Shown piece after piece: positions 10,533 through 24,941 of a DNA stretch of 64,000 nucleotides; within the stretch, counting starts at the first letter, position 1, and each line of letters begins with the position of its first letter. Made by a program: the position numbers and the translations under genes. A model generated the notes under the pieces. That model had not been told where the DNA came from. It worked only from the letters and a program-made list of their open reading frames with translations, and did no database searches. The stretch is from Poecilobothrus nobilitatus (lineage: Eukaryota; Arthropoda; Insecta; Diptera; Dolichopodidae). The stretch lies in assembly GCA_947095535.1 (NCBI GenBank), contig OX352774.1:223498965-223562964 (forward strand), written 5' to 3'.

Positions 10533-12552
10533 ATTTTCTCAATCTTTGATTTTCAATCTCGATTATTCATATTTCTTATTACTATCTTAAAATTTATTAA
10601 AAATTTTAGTTTTCCAAATTGGAAATTTCGAAATATACATATTATGTATGTGTGTATGTATATTGCACGGATATTTTATGGTTTACACTTCCAAATTCTC
10701 CTTTTTTTCAATTGTGTTTTAAGGTTAAGAAAAAATATAACATTTCGACATTTTCGTGAAATATATTTTGGAATAAGAGAATAAAAAACATCAAAACACT
10801 AAGTATAATGAAATTTACTATGTATTTTATATTAATTTGTTTTGAAGCAAATAAACCTACTTCAGGAAATTTCACTTAGATACTTTATAATACAATACTG
10901 AAATAATTTCTTCACGACTCAAATAAAAATAAATATGCACTGTGCATCAAGCACTACAAATGTGCATCAAGCATACCATATAAAATTCATTATACCATAA
11001 ATATATAGAATAGAAAAATCAAAATTAAATGCAATTGGATGTTGAAATCTCTAACAATCACAAGCGATTATCTCAAAAAAAAATAGAAATTATTACATTT
11101 ACATCTTATATTGTTGCCACACTCACGAGCCGCAGTTATAAGCTCTTGCGTTTAAACCAACACTTGCCATAAATTTGATATAAAATAATCTACAGGCTCT
11201 TTATGAAAAAATGAGTTTTAAGGAAGCGCTTTCGCATAGAAAGACATGAGCGAACAGTTTGAGATTTGTTTCATTTAATTTTACAGCAGTTATAATGATA
11301 AAAAGGAATTATCTATGAAATGCGGCGTTTGCCACAAACTCCGAACTTTTAAAATCCATAAAGTTGAAAAAAATCCGTAAATAGTGAAATCCATAAAGTT
11401 TCTATATTCTATAGACTAAATCTGTCTATATCATAGATATATTAACAAATAGATGGGAAGTTAGGTATAGTCGTTTCTTTTATGTGCTTTCCTATATTAA
11501 GGTATTTATACATTTCGTTCACTCAGCTGTTCATATTTATTAAAATATTGAAAAGCAGTTTTTCATAACCAGTCTCATTCAGAGATTTTAAGTTTTTATA
11601 TTTCTTAATAATTGATATATTTTGTTTTTAAAATTAAAATTTAATTTAATTAAGGTTATTCAAAATTTGAATTACTTATAAAGTAACAAAATGAGTCATA
11701 AAATTCTTAAAAAAATTAGAAATAAAATTATTTCACCTTTTAGAAACCTATTTCTGAGGAAACTAAAGCAATACATACGCACGGTTCACTCAGCTGTTTT
11801 TCAAAATTGGCTGAATATTTTCACTGCCTATCTATTAGTATTAGTTAATATATCTATGGTCTATATATACACATTCCGTAACTTTCAAAATCCATAAAAT
11901 TAACAATAAATGTAACTGAAATTTTTCTATTGTTACTTGGGTTTTTTCTTTAATGATTTGAAAGGTTTTTTAAATTAACTGATTTACAGCGAATTTCCCA
12001 TATTAAGATCTAATAAAGATTTCTGAAATTCTGACTGTCTGACATCCTTTACCTTCTTGAAAGTTTAAAGTAGATTAGCAGTTTTTTTTAAAATTTGATT
12101 TGAAATTTGAGATGTTGGTTATTGAAATACCAAAGGCATTAATGTTTGTAGAAGGAGACTAATTCCTTATTAATTGCAAATGATGATTTAGTATTATTAT
12201 TATAGACATGCAATTATAACGTCTTTCCAAACCAAAAATATGCTTGATGGATAGTAGTGTATATGTATATAAGGTTGTGCAAAACCATTCACTCAACTCA
12301 TTACAATTCACGGAATGATCGAATCGGGCGAGAATACGGAAATTTTACCTCTAGTATACTGTCTAATGACAAAAATATTAAGCAAGGTTATGAGGAAATA
12401 CTACTTGACCTAAGTATTTAGATTTGCATGGAAATATGATGTACATTTTACATGATGATAAGATTCGTAATTGATACGTTACGTAAAATAAATTGAATCT
12501 TATCAATTACGAAATTTATATGCAGAAAAATTCAAAAGCAAAAATTGGCGAA
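10533..12552. other. gene-free stretch
   Basis: A+T-rich DNA with no recognisable coding or repeat family. The open frame at 11691-11897 has no family resemblance. Confidence 0.55.
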
Positions 12553-12566
12553 GACATGAAAATTTT

Positions 12567-12752
12567 TTTTTTTGTTGCATTTCTCTGGCACATAAATGTG
12601 GACAGGAAATTACACAGCCTTTGCTGTTCAGGCGTAGCTGTACATGTCGTAAAGGGGAATAACTCTTACGTAGTGTGTAGGACTTAAACCCACACTCTCT
12701 CGGTGTTTACAGCATATTTTATACGCTCTTACCCACTAGGCCACCGAGGTCC
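12567..12752 (-). mobile_element. tRNA-derived SINE, poly(A) type, 14-bp target duplication
   Basis: On the minus strand it starts GGACCTCGGTGGCCTAGTGG (box A TGGCCTAGTGG), has a weakened box B (GGTTTAAGTCC), a TACGTAAGAG...CTTTACGAC stem region, a CAGCTACGCCTGAACAG block and a poly(A) tail. GACATGAAAATTTT flanks it at 12553-12566 and 12753-12766, a perfect 14-bp duplication. Same subfamily as 22143-22324 and the fragment at 20466-20572. Confidence 0.9.
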
Positions 12753-12766
12753 GACATGAAAATTTT

Positions 12767-13463
12767 CTCTAATACAAAAATTGAAGGCTGCCTTTTATAC
12801 CTGATTTTTCGCGAATTTTTTTATGGATTTGTTAATTATTCATTCCGCATTTACAAATTTTTTTCGAAACGAAAGGATTTCATACTCAAAATGCGCAGCC
12901 ATTGCACACAATAGGTCTTCTAGACAATTATTCTTTTATAACCTTTCGATCTGTGTGACGAAGAAATAACAGATATACCTACCCTATATCTTTTACTGTT
13001 TTAAGACAAATTGTTTCTTATATTCTGATTCATTGGATGTACTTCGGTTATAAACCCGAGAAAAAACAAAGCATCTTATACACCCACTGCTTCTGCTTAC
13101 AAACTATGTGTAATAAATAGCTGAATATGAAAACAAAAACTTTTCTTATTTTAATATCTCCGCATGGTTCTCAACATAAATTAGATTTCAAGTGAATAAC
13201 AGATTTAATCAAATAAAAAATTGGCTTTATTTATCAGTAATAAAAATTTGCTTAAAATTTATCATATTTTAATTTGTTTCTAAAATTGTCACAAAATTTT
13301 ATTAAGAAATTAAACAACCTTTCTTCTCCACAATTAAATTTATTGTTCTTGAATTGTCAATACAAAGGAAAACTTCATAAGATGACAATTAGAATAGATA
13401 TCAACAAGTACGATTTAAATATTTTACATTGTGGTATAATTTTGTGATAATTGTTAATGCTTT
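12767..13463. other. eEF2 3' flank
   Basis: No other gene is seen. The eEF2 3' UTR runs into this region; minus-strand AATAAA-type signals lie in its A+T-rich part. The rest is unassigned. Confidence 0.5.
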
Positions 13464-17066
<3,603 letters not shown>

Positions 17067-17130
17067 TTTCGATGTTTTGTGATTTTTAATTCAACTCCGT
17101 ACAATATAACACGCCTAATATGGCGCCGAT

Positions 17131-17150
17131 CACAAAAAAGAAAGACTTAG
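17131..17150 (-). promoter_or_regulatory. putative TCT/TOP initiator of eEF2
   Basis: The minus strand reads AGTCTTTCTTTTTTG about 70-80 bases upstream of the ATG. It fits the YC(+1)TTTYY initiator that fly translation-machinery genes use. The start site itself is inferred. Confidence 0.45.
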
Positions 17151-17199
17151 TTGACGTAGGTAACATCATAGCAGATAGCATATGTTGAGTATCGATGTC

Positions 17200-17730
17200 A
17201 ACCTTTTTCGTTGAAAAGTATTCTTTCACTAATGGCAGCATTTAAAAAATATAACAAATTTGTAGCTATAAAGAACCCTACATAGTTACGGCAGCATCGA
17301 CGATGCGTAGTAATAATTACGCGGATTGACATGAAACTTTCTGAAAATAATCATGTTTAAACTTCAACTAAAATTTGAGTATAATCACAATGAACAACAA
17401 TAAAGGTCTGGGCACTAAATGGGAAAAAATTATACAGGAGGCCCTTTTTTCATAAAAATAGATATAATTTTATGGGAAAATATAAGAGCCCCATTATAAA
17501 TCTTAAAATAACTCGAAAATTATAAGTTATTTTCCAGTTCGTCCAGAGGAGGTGTTAAAATAGAGAATTTATTTCGTACATTACTGGGCAAAAACATTAT
17601 TGTAATCAAAATAATTTATATGACAACAATATTTATATATAACAATAAATAAGCAAAGGCTGGTTTTCATGAGAAGTTTCGCGCATAATATCGCAACTTT
17701 AGAAAGAGAAAAATATACACCCATATTCTC
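17200..17730. other. intergenic, nothing recognised
   Basis: Moderately complex DNA between the eEF2 promoter and the MITE cluster. No gene or known repeat is recognised. Confidence 0.5.
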
Positions 17731-17734
17731 TTAT

Positions 17735-18080
17735 GCTGCCCATACACGGCGGACTAGGTTGTAAACTTGGTATGTGGATAGGTTTTAGAACCATACCATA
17801 CAATTATCGTTGTACATTGTATTTATATACTTTATATTTTTATTATTTTCTCAAATCAAAAAATCTCAATATTAAAATGATATTTAAGTTGTACAGCTTG
17901 CCCATACACGATACAACTCAAGTACAAACCAAAGACTCCGCCCACAAAAATCAAAATTTTTTGATATTCATTCAACCAACTTTACAACCATCAAAATGGT
18001 TTTACAACTTGCCCATACACGATACAACTTATCAAGTCCACGAACCTGATCTAAAATCTGGTTCGCCGTGTATGGGTAGC
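17735..18080. mobile_element. MITE with CCCATACACGGCG ends and internal copies of the end motif
   Basis: The left end is GCTGCCCATACACGGCGGAC and the right end is GTTCGCCGTGTATGGGTAGC, about 18-bp inverted repeats. The end motif recurs inside as CTTGCCCATACACGATACAACT near 17899 and 18007. Related copies are 55250-55607 (reverse) and the partial 20809-21015. The open frame at 17733-18161 simply reads through the repeat. The target duplication is ambiguous. Confidence 0.75.
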
Positions 18081-18301
18081 TTTAAGACTCATCACTTAGG
18101 CGATGAAAAAAGTATCACGTCGCCTCTAGATGAAAATGTATTTCTGTTAGACAGGCGATAAAACATTTTCTTATGTTGGTAGTAATTTACTGTTAAATAA
18201 AAATTTTACCATATTTAAACGTCAACAAACATTAAGCTAGAGTTATTTAAAAAAGAGGTTTGATTTTTAAATAGTAAATGAAAGTACATATGCAAAAGTA
18301 C

Positions 18302-18597
18302 ATAAGTTGCAAAAACCGCCGTACCTTGCGAATCAGAACCTACTAGAACCTACCAGATCGAACCTACATGACTAGAAAAACCTAGTCCCCGATTCAGTAA
18401 TAGAAATTAAAAATAAAAAAAAAATATGAGAAAAGTACCAAAAAGTGGCACCTTACTTTTTTGAGGGCTTCCTTTCTTTCTTTTTTTTCCTATATTTCAA
18501 TTTTACAAAAAAATCAGGAAGTACCTTTTTTAAATTATGTCGGTTTGACTTCTAGTTCGCAAGATTCGACGGCTTCTTGCAACTTATAACTATATGT
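18302..18597. mobile_element. MITE with ATAAGTTGCAA ends
   Basis: The left end, ATAAGTTGCAAAAACCGCCG then CCTTGCGAATCAGAA, is inverse to the right end TTCTAGTTCGCAAGATTCG then GGCTTCTTGCAACTTAT, about 40 bp each. TA at both edges would fit a Tc1/mariner-type TA target, though it is part of the repeat. The right-end sequence occurs twice more at about 56699-56753 and 56891-56945. Confidence 0.75.
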
Positions 18598-18599
18598 AT

Positions 18600-19437
18600 G
18601 TACACCTATGCTATTTAAATATATAAAACCAAAAAAAATTTTTTTTAATTTGTAAAATATACTAAACAAAAACAACATTCACTAAAATACTAATTTATTT
18701 TTAATTATATTTACTTTTCCACTCTATCCATTCATATATTTTTATTTAAACTTAACTAAAAACTAGAAAAAAAAAATACTTAATTCCTAACAATGGCTTA
18801 AATGTGATGTTTATCGTACAAGATTTTGATGCTATAGATAAGGGCTATCGCTTCGTAGGAAAAGTCTTACAGAAATACCACGACGCTTTTGACATTTCAT
18901 AAAACTATCACTTTTGAGTCTTGCAGAATTTCAAAGTGTCCCGTAAGTGTTATTCTTCGTATGAAAAGTCTAAGAGAATATGGGTGATAGTGCACTACCA
19001 TTGGGAAAGAGGAGAGAAAAAATTATATTATTACAAAATATTATAGCAGCAGTTAAAAAATATTATAGCACAGCAGTTACAAAATATAACAGCAGCAGTA
19101 TAATTAAAAATTTACGTAACCTAACTTTCTAATGTTTATATTTATATTTAGCTAAAAATTAAAAATTTTTTATTTACAAAGTTGTTAAAAATAATATAGT
19201 TTATAAATAATATTTTTATACCTATAATAAAGTCATTTGAATACAATAGTTTTTTACTAATAAACAATAAACAAAAGTTTTGTACATTTGTTTATTTTTT
19301 TGACCCTTCAAAATTTAAATGTCATGTATCTATAGAAATTCATTATGGTGAGATTTCGTTTTGTAAGACAAGACACAATTAAAATAATAAAACAACAAAT
19401 AAAAAAATCGGCTTGTAGCAAAAACAATTTTTGGTCT
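18600..19437. other. gene-free stretch
   Basis: A+T-rich. A short imperfect repetition around 18840-18990 (variants of GAAAAGTCTTA, TATCACT) may be a decayed inverted-repeat element. Nothing else is supported. Confidence 0.5.
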
Positions 19438-19905
19438 AATTTAGCTGGACCTTAATAGTTTGACATTTGTAGCAACGGTATAAACACATTTTATTAGCTC
19501 TAGCTAGCTAAATTAGCTAAAGCTATTTAGCTCAAGCTAAATATAGGTAGAGTTACGTAGCAACGGTATAAACATCACATTATTGTTATGCCATAATTGG
19601 TGCTACAGATGTAATTTTTGAAATTTGCTTATTTGTAGAATTCAAATTAAAATAAGTTCTTTAAAAGTAATTTTTTTGTTTAATAATATTAATAATTTTC
19701 CATTAATAATAATTTTTATTAAATAATAAAATAATTTTTCAAAATATATGTACTATAAATCAAAATGTTTTCTTATCAAATTACTATTTTGACATTTGTA
19801 TCTAAAGTAGGACAAGAACACTTGCTACTATTGTCAAATTCGTTTAGACGTTAGTAGCTCTAGTGAAATTAGGTATGGTATAACGCGGCAAATGTCATTT
19901 GAATT
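19438..19905. mobile_element. non-autonomous element rich in TTTAGCT and GGTATAAAC motifs
   Basis: It contains GCAACGGTATAAACA twice, interleaved palindromic TAGCTCTAGCTAGCTAAATT and TTTAGCTCAAGCTAAATATA, and ends near GGTATAACGCGGCAA. About 360 bases (19438-19801) recur at 56284-56663. The inner end AGCTGCGGTATAAACGCGGC is best preserved in the reverse copy at 55693-55835. No coding sequence. Confidence 0.7.
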
Positions 19906-20339
19906 AAAAAATACTGCAGCGGTTTTACGACCACATACTTTGATCTCAAAATCGGTATTAAAAATTTTATGAAATGACATGTTCTAAAAATTGACATTTC
20001 GTTTGTTAATAAAAAAAAAATTTAAATAAAATTTAGATTTTTTTATTGAATTCGTTTATTCATAAATTAAAAAAATGTAGTATATATAATTTTTTAAATT
20101 TATAAACTACATTAGGTAGTTATAAATTTAAAAAATTAAACTGATAAATATAATTTTTTTATCTAATTATATTTATTACTACCATAGACAAATAACATAA
20201 ACATAGATAAGTAAATCGTATGGAAATTTTTTAAAACTCTTAAATTTAAAAAAAAAATAACTTGGAAAGTAAATCACTGTTAAATGTAATGTAATAATAA
20301 AAATAATGTAAAAATGTGTAATAAAATTGTTATCTATAG

Positions 20340-20770
20340 GCCCTGTTTACACTTGTTAACATTTCTGTATGCAATTCTGTACACATTAAGTTGTAATTTG
20401 CTGTTGCAACTTTATATGTGTGCGTTAATATTATAACTTATTTTTTTGACCTGATAAAATTTTTTAAACAACGAGGGAGTGTGGGTTCATTCCTCCACAC
20501 GTCGTAAGAGTTATTCCCCCTTACGACATTTACAGCCACGCCTGAACAGGAAAGTGTAAAAAAAATTTTTATTGTTACTTTACATGTTTTGGGGACTTGC
20601 AACAGCTAAAGCAGCTAAATTTTGGTTAACAAAAATGAATAAAAGTTTTCGGAATTTTACGCATTTTCGTCGTTTTTTCTCGTTTTTAGTTTGTTTTTTT
20701 GGGAGAAGCGAGGAAGTGGAAAGGAAAACGAAAAAGTTGCAACTGAATAATGCAACCAGTGTAAACAGGC
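20340..20770. mobile_element. MITE with CTGTTTACAC ends carrying a SINE fragment
   Basis: The left end GCCCTGTTTACACTTGTT is inverse to the right end AACCAGTGTAAACAGGC. A TTGCAACT motif also recurs near both ends. The SINE piece at 20466-20572 lies inside, so it arrived after the MITE formed or was captured by it. No clear target duplication. Confidence 0.65.
20466..20572 (+). mobile_element. 5'-truncated tRNA-SINE fragment
   Basis: GAGGGAGTGTGGGTTCATTCC (box B decayed), the GTCGTAAG (20501-20508) / CTTACGAC (20520-20527) stem, then ACAGCCACGCCTGAACAGGA and an A-run. Same subfamily as 12567-12752 and 22143-22324. The box A half is missing. Confidence 0.75.
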
Positions 20771-20808
20771 GAATACGACTAAACCTTAAGATTAATTTTC
20801 ATTCAATG

Positions 20809-21015
20809 TTAAAATGACATTTAAGTTGTACAACTTGCCCATACATAATACAACTCCACTACAAACCAAAGACTCCGCCTACAAAAATCAAAATTTTTGA
20901 TATTCTCCCAACCAACTTTTAATCATCAAAATGGTTTTACAACTTCCCCTTACACGATACGACTTATCAAGCCCGCGTACCAAGTTTTCAACCTAGTCCG
21001 CCATGTATGGACAGC
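20809..21015. mobile_element. right half of a CCCATACAC MITE
   Basis: Aligns with 17876-18080: TTTAAGTTGTACAACTTGCCC, then CAAAGACTCCGCC, AAAATCAAAATTTTTGATAT, and the end CTAGTCCGCCATGTATGGAC. The left half is absent. Confidence 0.7.
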
Positions 21016-21029
21016 ATTACATTTTATCT

Positions 21030-22140
21030 ATGGTTGTATGTACACATTTTCCATTCTTTATTTATTTGTGTTGTTTTTGTTTTACTTTGAATACAGAAAA
21101 ATAAAAAAAATATTTGGATTAGGATTTTGCGTACATATGAATTATTAAGTTATTTTATTTTTGCAAAATATTTCTTTTGGTAGATTTCTTAAATAGTTTT
21201 AATTGTTAGTTCTTATTTTAAAATTTTTAGTTACAATAAAATTAGTTTTTAAATGGATTTTCAGTGTTTTATTGTTGGTTGTGGAAGGACAAAATCCAAA
21301 ATTCCTGAAGCAAGTTCAATACAATGCAAGCAATATGTACATATTAAATTTTATAATTATGTATTATAAAACACAATTTTATTTATTTTATTACAGACAG
21401 TTAAAAATTTTTAGTCAATTAAACAAACGTTTTAAGGTTAATTCTTGCTAAAAATCATACAAAATTTTTGTATCATAAAGCGACCCTAAATAAAAATTGA
21501 TAATAAATTGCGCAAACGATTCTAAAATTGCGCATTGACAATAAATATTTTTGTCTTTTTATTTTAATTGATTGTTGATATTTAGAACGCGACGCTGGAA
21601 GCAACGCGAGTATTGGGTCATCACCTTTAAAAAATCTCCTGACTATGTACATACATTTATATTATCACGCGCAGAAATAAAAGAACTATTCTTATGTATG
21701 CATACACACACTGCTGGTTATATACAGGCAATCGCGTAAAGAGAGAATTTAAAAAATAAGATCCAAATTTTGGCAATTTACGAGTAGTATGAAAAAATAG
21801 AATTTTTCAACATAAATTTGAAGGATCTTATTGTTCTGCAGTAGAAAATAATAAATGATATCATTGTTATAAAATTTGGAATATTTTCTATTAACTTTGA
21901 AAATCGTTTTAAACAATTGAATCATTTGCATTGTTCAAAATTGATAACATTTGTCGTATAGATAACATTTTTATTATACATTTTATTAACAATATTTTTA
22001 TTAATACATTTAACAGTGATTTACTTTCCAAGTTATTTTTTCTAAAGTTTTAAAAAATAAGTGTTTAATGATTTACTATCTTAGTTGTCTATGTTACTAC
22101 ATACCTAACTATATTTATAAATACATAGACGGATATATCA
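21030..22140. other. gene-free stretch
   Basis: A+T-rich with short open frames (21203-21451; 21749-21931 minus) that lack any family motif. A small G+C-richer patch near 21590 (GAACGCGACGCTGGAAGCAA) is unexplained. Confidence 0.5.
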
Positions 22141-22142
22141 AT

Positions 22143-22324
22143 GTTTTTTTTTTTAGTGCATTTCCCTGCCACATAAATGTAACAAGGAAATTACAAAGCC
22201 TTTTCTTTTCAGGCGTAGCTGTATATGTCGTAAGGGGGAATTACTCTTACGACGTGTGTGGGATTCGAACCCACACGCCCTCGGTGTTTACAGCGTATGT
22301 TATACACTAGGACACCGAGGCCCC
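22143..22324 (-). mobile_element. tRNA-derived SINE, poly(A) type
   Basis: The minus strand starts GGGGCCTCGGTGTCCTAGTG (a deletion shortens the box A region), keeps a perfect box B (GGTTCGAATCC), then the GTCGTAAG...CTTACGAC stem (22246-22253 / 22227-22234), CAGCTACGCCTGAAAAG and a poly(A) tail at 22143-22153. No convincing target duplication. Confidence 0.88.
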
Positions 22325-22329
22325 ATACC

Positions 22330-24169
22330 CATTTTATTTATTTTTTAGAATTAATAAAAAGTTAAAGTTAGAAGGTGGTTATTGGTTAGATTAGAAGTAA
22401 ATAAAAATATTTTGATTTTTGTATTTCAATTTTTGAAGTTTCAATAGCAACTGAAAAAAACAGTACAAAAATCATAAATTGGGTACGTTCAATATGTTTC
22501 TGTACTAGTTTTTCATTCAATTTTATTTCAATGTCAATGTCAATATACAATTTCAAGTTTAAACCTGATCATGTTTCAAATGCTTTTGAAACCGATATGG
22601 TATTATCCGCGGTATTATACGTAAGTGAACATACGGTCCTAAATGGCTAAAGTTATAATTATGCAGCAATGTTGTAGCAACGCACCACGCTTTTCTAAAA
22701 TAGAAAATTGTTTTAAATTTGCGTGCCTTGTAAATGAAAAACAAAAACAATCAAAGTTCATAATCAAAACAAAAGCCGAGAGTCAACCCTATATAATTTA
22801 GTGAAAAAAATTAATTAAAATAAAATTTCAAGGAAAAATTGATTATTTTGATGATTATTTTGATTGAATTTTTTTAAACAAAACTTTAGAAAATTCAAAT
22901 CTGGTTTACGAATTGTCTATGTTTTTATTAAATGTCAAGCGTGCAGTGTCGCTTGATTATAATTTGAAAAAACTTCATGTAGCGTCGAACGCGTAGCATT
23001 CATATAAGGGTAGAATTGACGCGTCCTTATAATTTGGCCTTAATAACTTCCTGTGTTTTTTATATGTATCAGAGACAGCAACAAAATATTTTTATGTGAA
23101 TTCCTCTCTGACATTTGTTATATTACAGAAAAAATTCCAAATTTTGTTTTAATATATAATTCCGTATATGTGGGCTAATATTGCTTAATAAAAATTTAAA
23201 ATGAAAATGTTAAACTTTTGAAGTAATATTCTTGTGCCATTGGATGCGCACATTCTGTTTGTGGCCTTAAAACATGTGACACTTTACTTTTAATATTTCT
23301 ATGGAAATGACACTTAGTTTTGTATTTTTTGTAATTTGTTCAGTTTAATATAAAAAGGGGAAATATTAGTGAAATGGCTCAAAAATGTTGGTTTTTGATT
23401 AATTTTTATGTAAAAGATAAATGTTTTTTTTTTATGTTGTGATCAAAACAATAAAATATTTTGTTTTTTTTTCTTAAATAAAATGTGAACAGAAAAGTTT
23501 TTTGACTCATTCAACAAAACAAAATTTTATTTTTTTTGTTTTGATAAAATTGTTTAAAACAATTCTTTAAATTGGCTATATACAAAACTTATGTCCGCAC
23601 AATATATTAAAAATTTAAACCAAAATTATGAACCCAACTTTAAACTGCTTTAAAAATATTTAACAAAAATTTAAAATAGAAATGTCAGTGAAATAATATT
23701 AGAATTTGGCAACACTAATAATAAAGCAAAAAATGTAGTCAAAACATTGCTATCGGTAATCCTTGTAGAATATATAATTGAGCAAAGAATAAAAATATAG
23801 AATATATTACAGAATAATGCTTAATATCTGTATTTAACATTAATATTTAGGAAAGATTTTAAAAAGGTATGATAAATATTTATGCTATAAATTAAAAATT
23901 GTGTTATTTCTTAACATTTTAGAACATTCTTATCACTTATTAATATTGGTTAAAAAGTCGAGTCAACTTTGGATACTTTGAGCTAATTGGTTTTCAAGTT
24001 ACGAGCTGCAAGCCACGTCGACCACGTCATTAAGTTCAATGTTTTCTTGCTAAGTTTCGACTAATAACAGTTTGAGAATTATTAGAAGTAAAATATAGGA
24101 CATTTAAATTTGTTTAAATAGAAATTTCAACATTTCTTTAAAATAGTTATTTGGCAATATAGTATTAAA
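22330..24169. other. intergenic and KDEL-receptor upstream region
   Basis: No gene is recognised. A possible 5'-UTR intron for the downstream gene could use a GGTATGATAA donor near 23866 and a TTAACATTTTAG acceptor near 23923; only transcript data would show this. Confidence 0.4.
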
Positions 24170-24808
24170 ATGAATATATTTCGGCTAGCCGGCGACTTGT
24201 CACATTTGCTTGCTTTAATTATATTGTTGATAAAGATTTGGAAATCAAGATCATGTGCAGGTATCTCTGGGAAATCGCAAATATTATTTTTAATTGTTTA
24301 TATGGCAAGATATCTGGATTTGTTTACCACTTTCGTTAGTTTATACAATTCTTTTATGAAAATTGTGTTTTTGGTCTCATCGGGCGCTACAGTTTACTTG
24401 ATGTATGTTAAATTTAAAGCCACTTACGATCATAATCACGATTCATTTCGAGTGGAATTTCTAATTCTACCTTGTGGTGTTTTGGCTCTTCTCATTAATC
24501 ATGAATTTACAGTGATGGAAATACTTTGGACTTTCTCTATTTATTTGGAATCAGTTGCAATATTACCTCAACTATTTATGGTAAGCAAGACTGGAGAAGC
24601 GGAATCAATTACTTCACATTATTTGTTTGCATTGGGATCTTATCGGGCTTTGTATTTATTTAACTGGGTGTATCGATATATGATGGAGGCTCACTATGAC
24701 TTAATAGCTATATTTGCTGGAGTAGTGCAAACTATACTTTACTGTGACTTTTTTTATTTATATGTAACGAAAGTTCTAAAAGGAAAAAAATTACAGTTAC
24801 CAGCATAG
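24170..24808 (+). CDS. KdelR: ER lumen protein-retaining (KDEL) receptor
   Basis: A seven-helix Golgi receptor that binds C-terminal KDEL/HDEL tetrapeptides of escaped ER proteins at low pH and returns them in COPI vesicles. The 212-residue frame is complete and at family length. It keeps the known ligand and pH-sensing residues: Arg5, His12, Arg47 and Asp50 (in MARYLDL), Glu127 (YLES), Tyr158, Tyr162, Asn165 and Arg169 ([15 protein letters not shown]). The tail [12 protein letters not shown] carries the lysine signal used for COPI retrieval. Hydrophobic segments occupy most of the length. The coding region has no intron; with no frame damage and no flanking poly(A) plus duplication, it is taken as the functional gene rather than a retrocopy. 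An AATAAA lies at 24936. Confidence 0.97.
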   Translation: MNIFRLAGDLSHLLALIILLIKIWKSRSCAGISGKSQILFLIVYMARYLDLFTTFVSLYNSFMKIVFLVSSGATVYLMYVKFKATYDHNHDSFRVEFLILPCGVLALLINHEFTVMEILWTFSIYLESVAILPQLFMVSKTGEAESITSHYLFALGSYRALYLFNWVYRYMMEAHYDLIAIFAGVVQTILYCDFFYLYVTKVLKGKKLQLPA

Positions 24809-24935
24809 ATACATTCTTTAAAAGATTTAGTTTTAATGTTACTATGATTAGAAGGCACATTGATTTCATTGATTTTGCTTTTTAACAAATATAAAAAAAA
24901 AACTAATCCCTATATTGTAACAGTAAGTTAGCAAT

Positions 24936-24941
24936 AATAAA
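24936..24941 (+). promoter_or_regulatory. KdelR polyadenylation signal
   Basis: AATAAA 128 bases after the stop codon. Confidence 0.5.

Noticed and set aside
17733..18161. 142-residue protein
   Set aside because: The frame runs through a MITE and its peptide repeats mirror the DNA repeats; the other copies are frameshifted.
24170..24808. KDEL receptor as a processed retrocopy because it has no intron
   Set aside because: All functional residues are intact, the frame is complete, and there is no flanking poly(A) tract with a target duplication. It is better read as the live gene.
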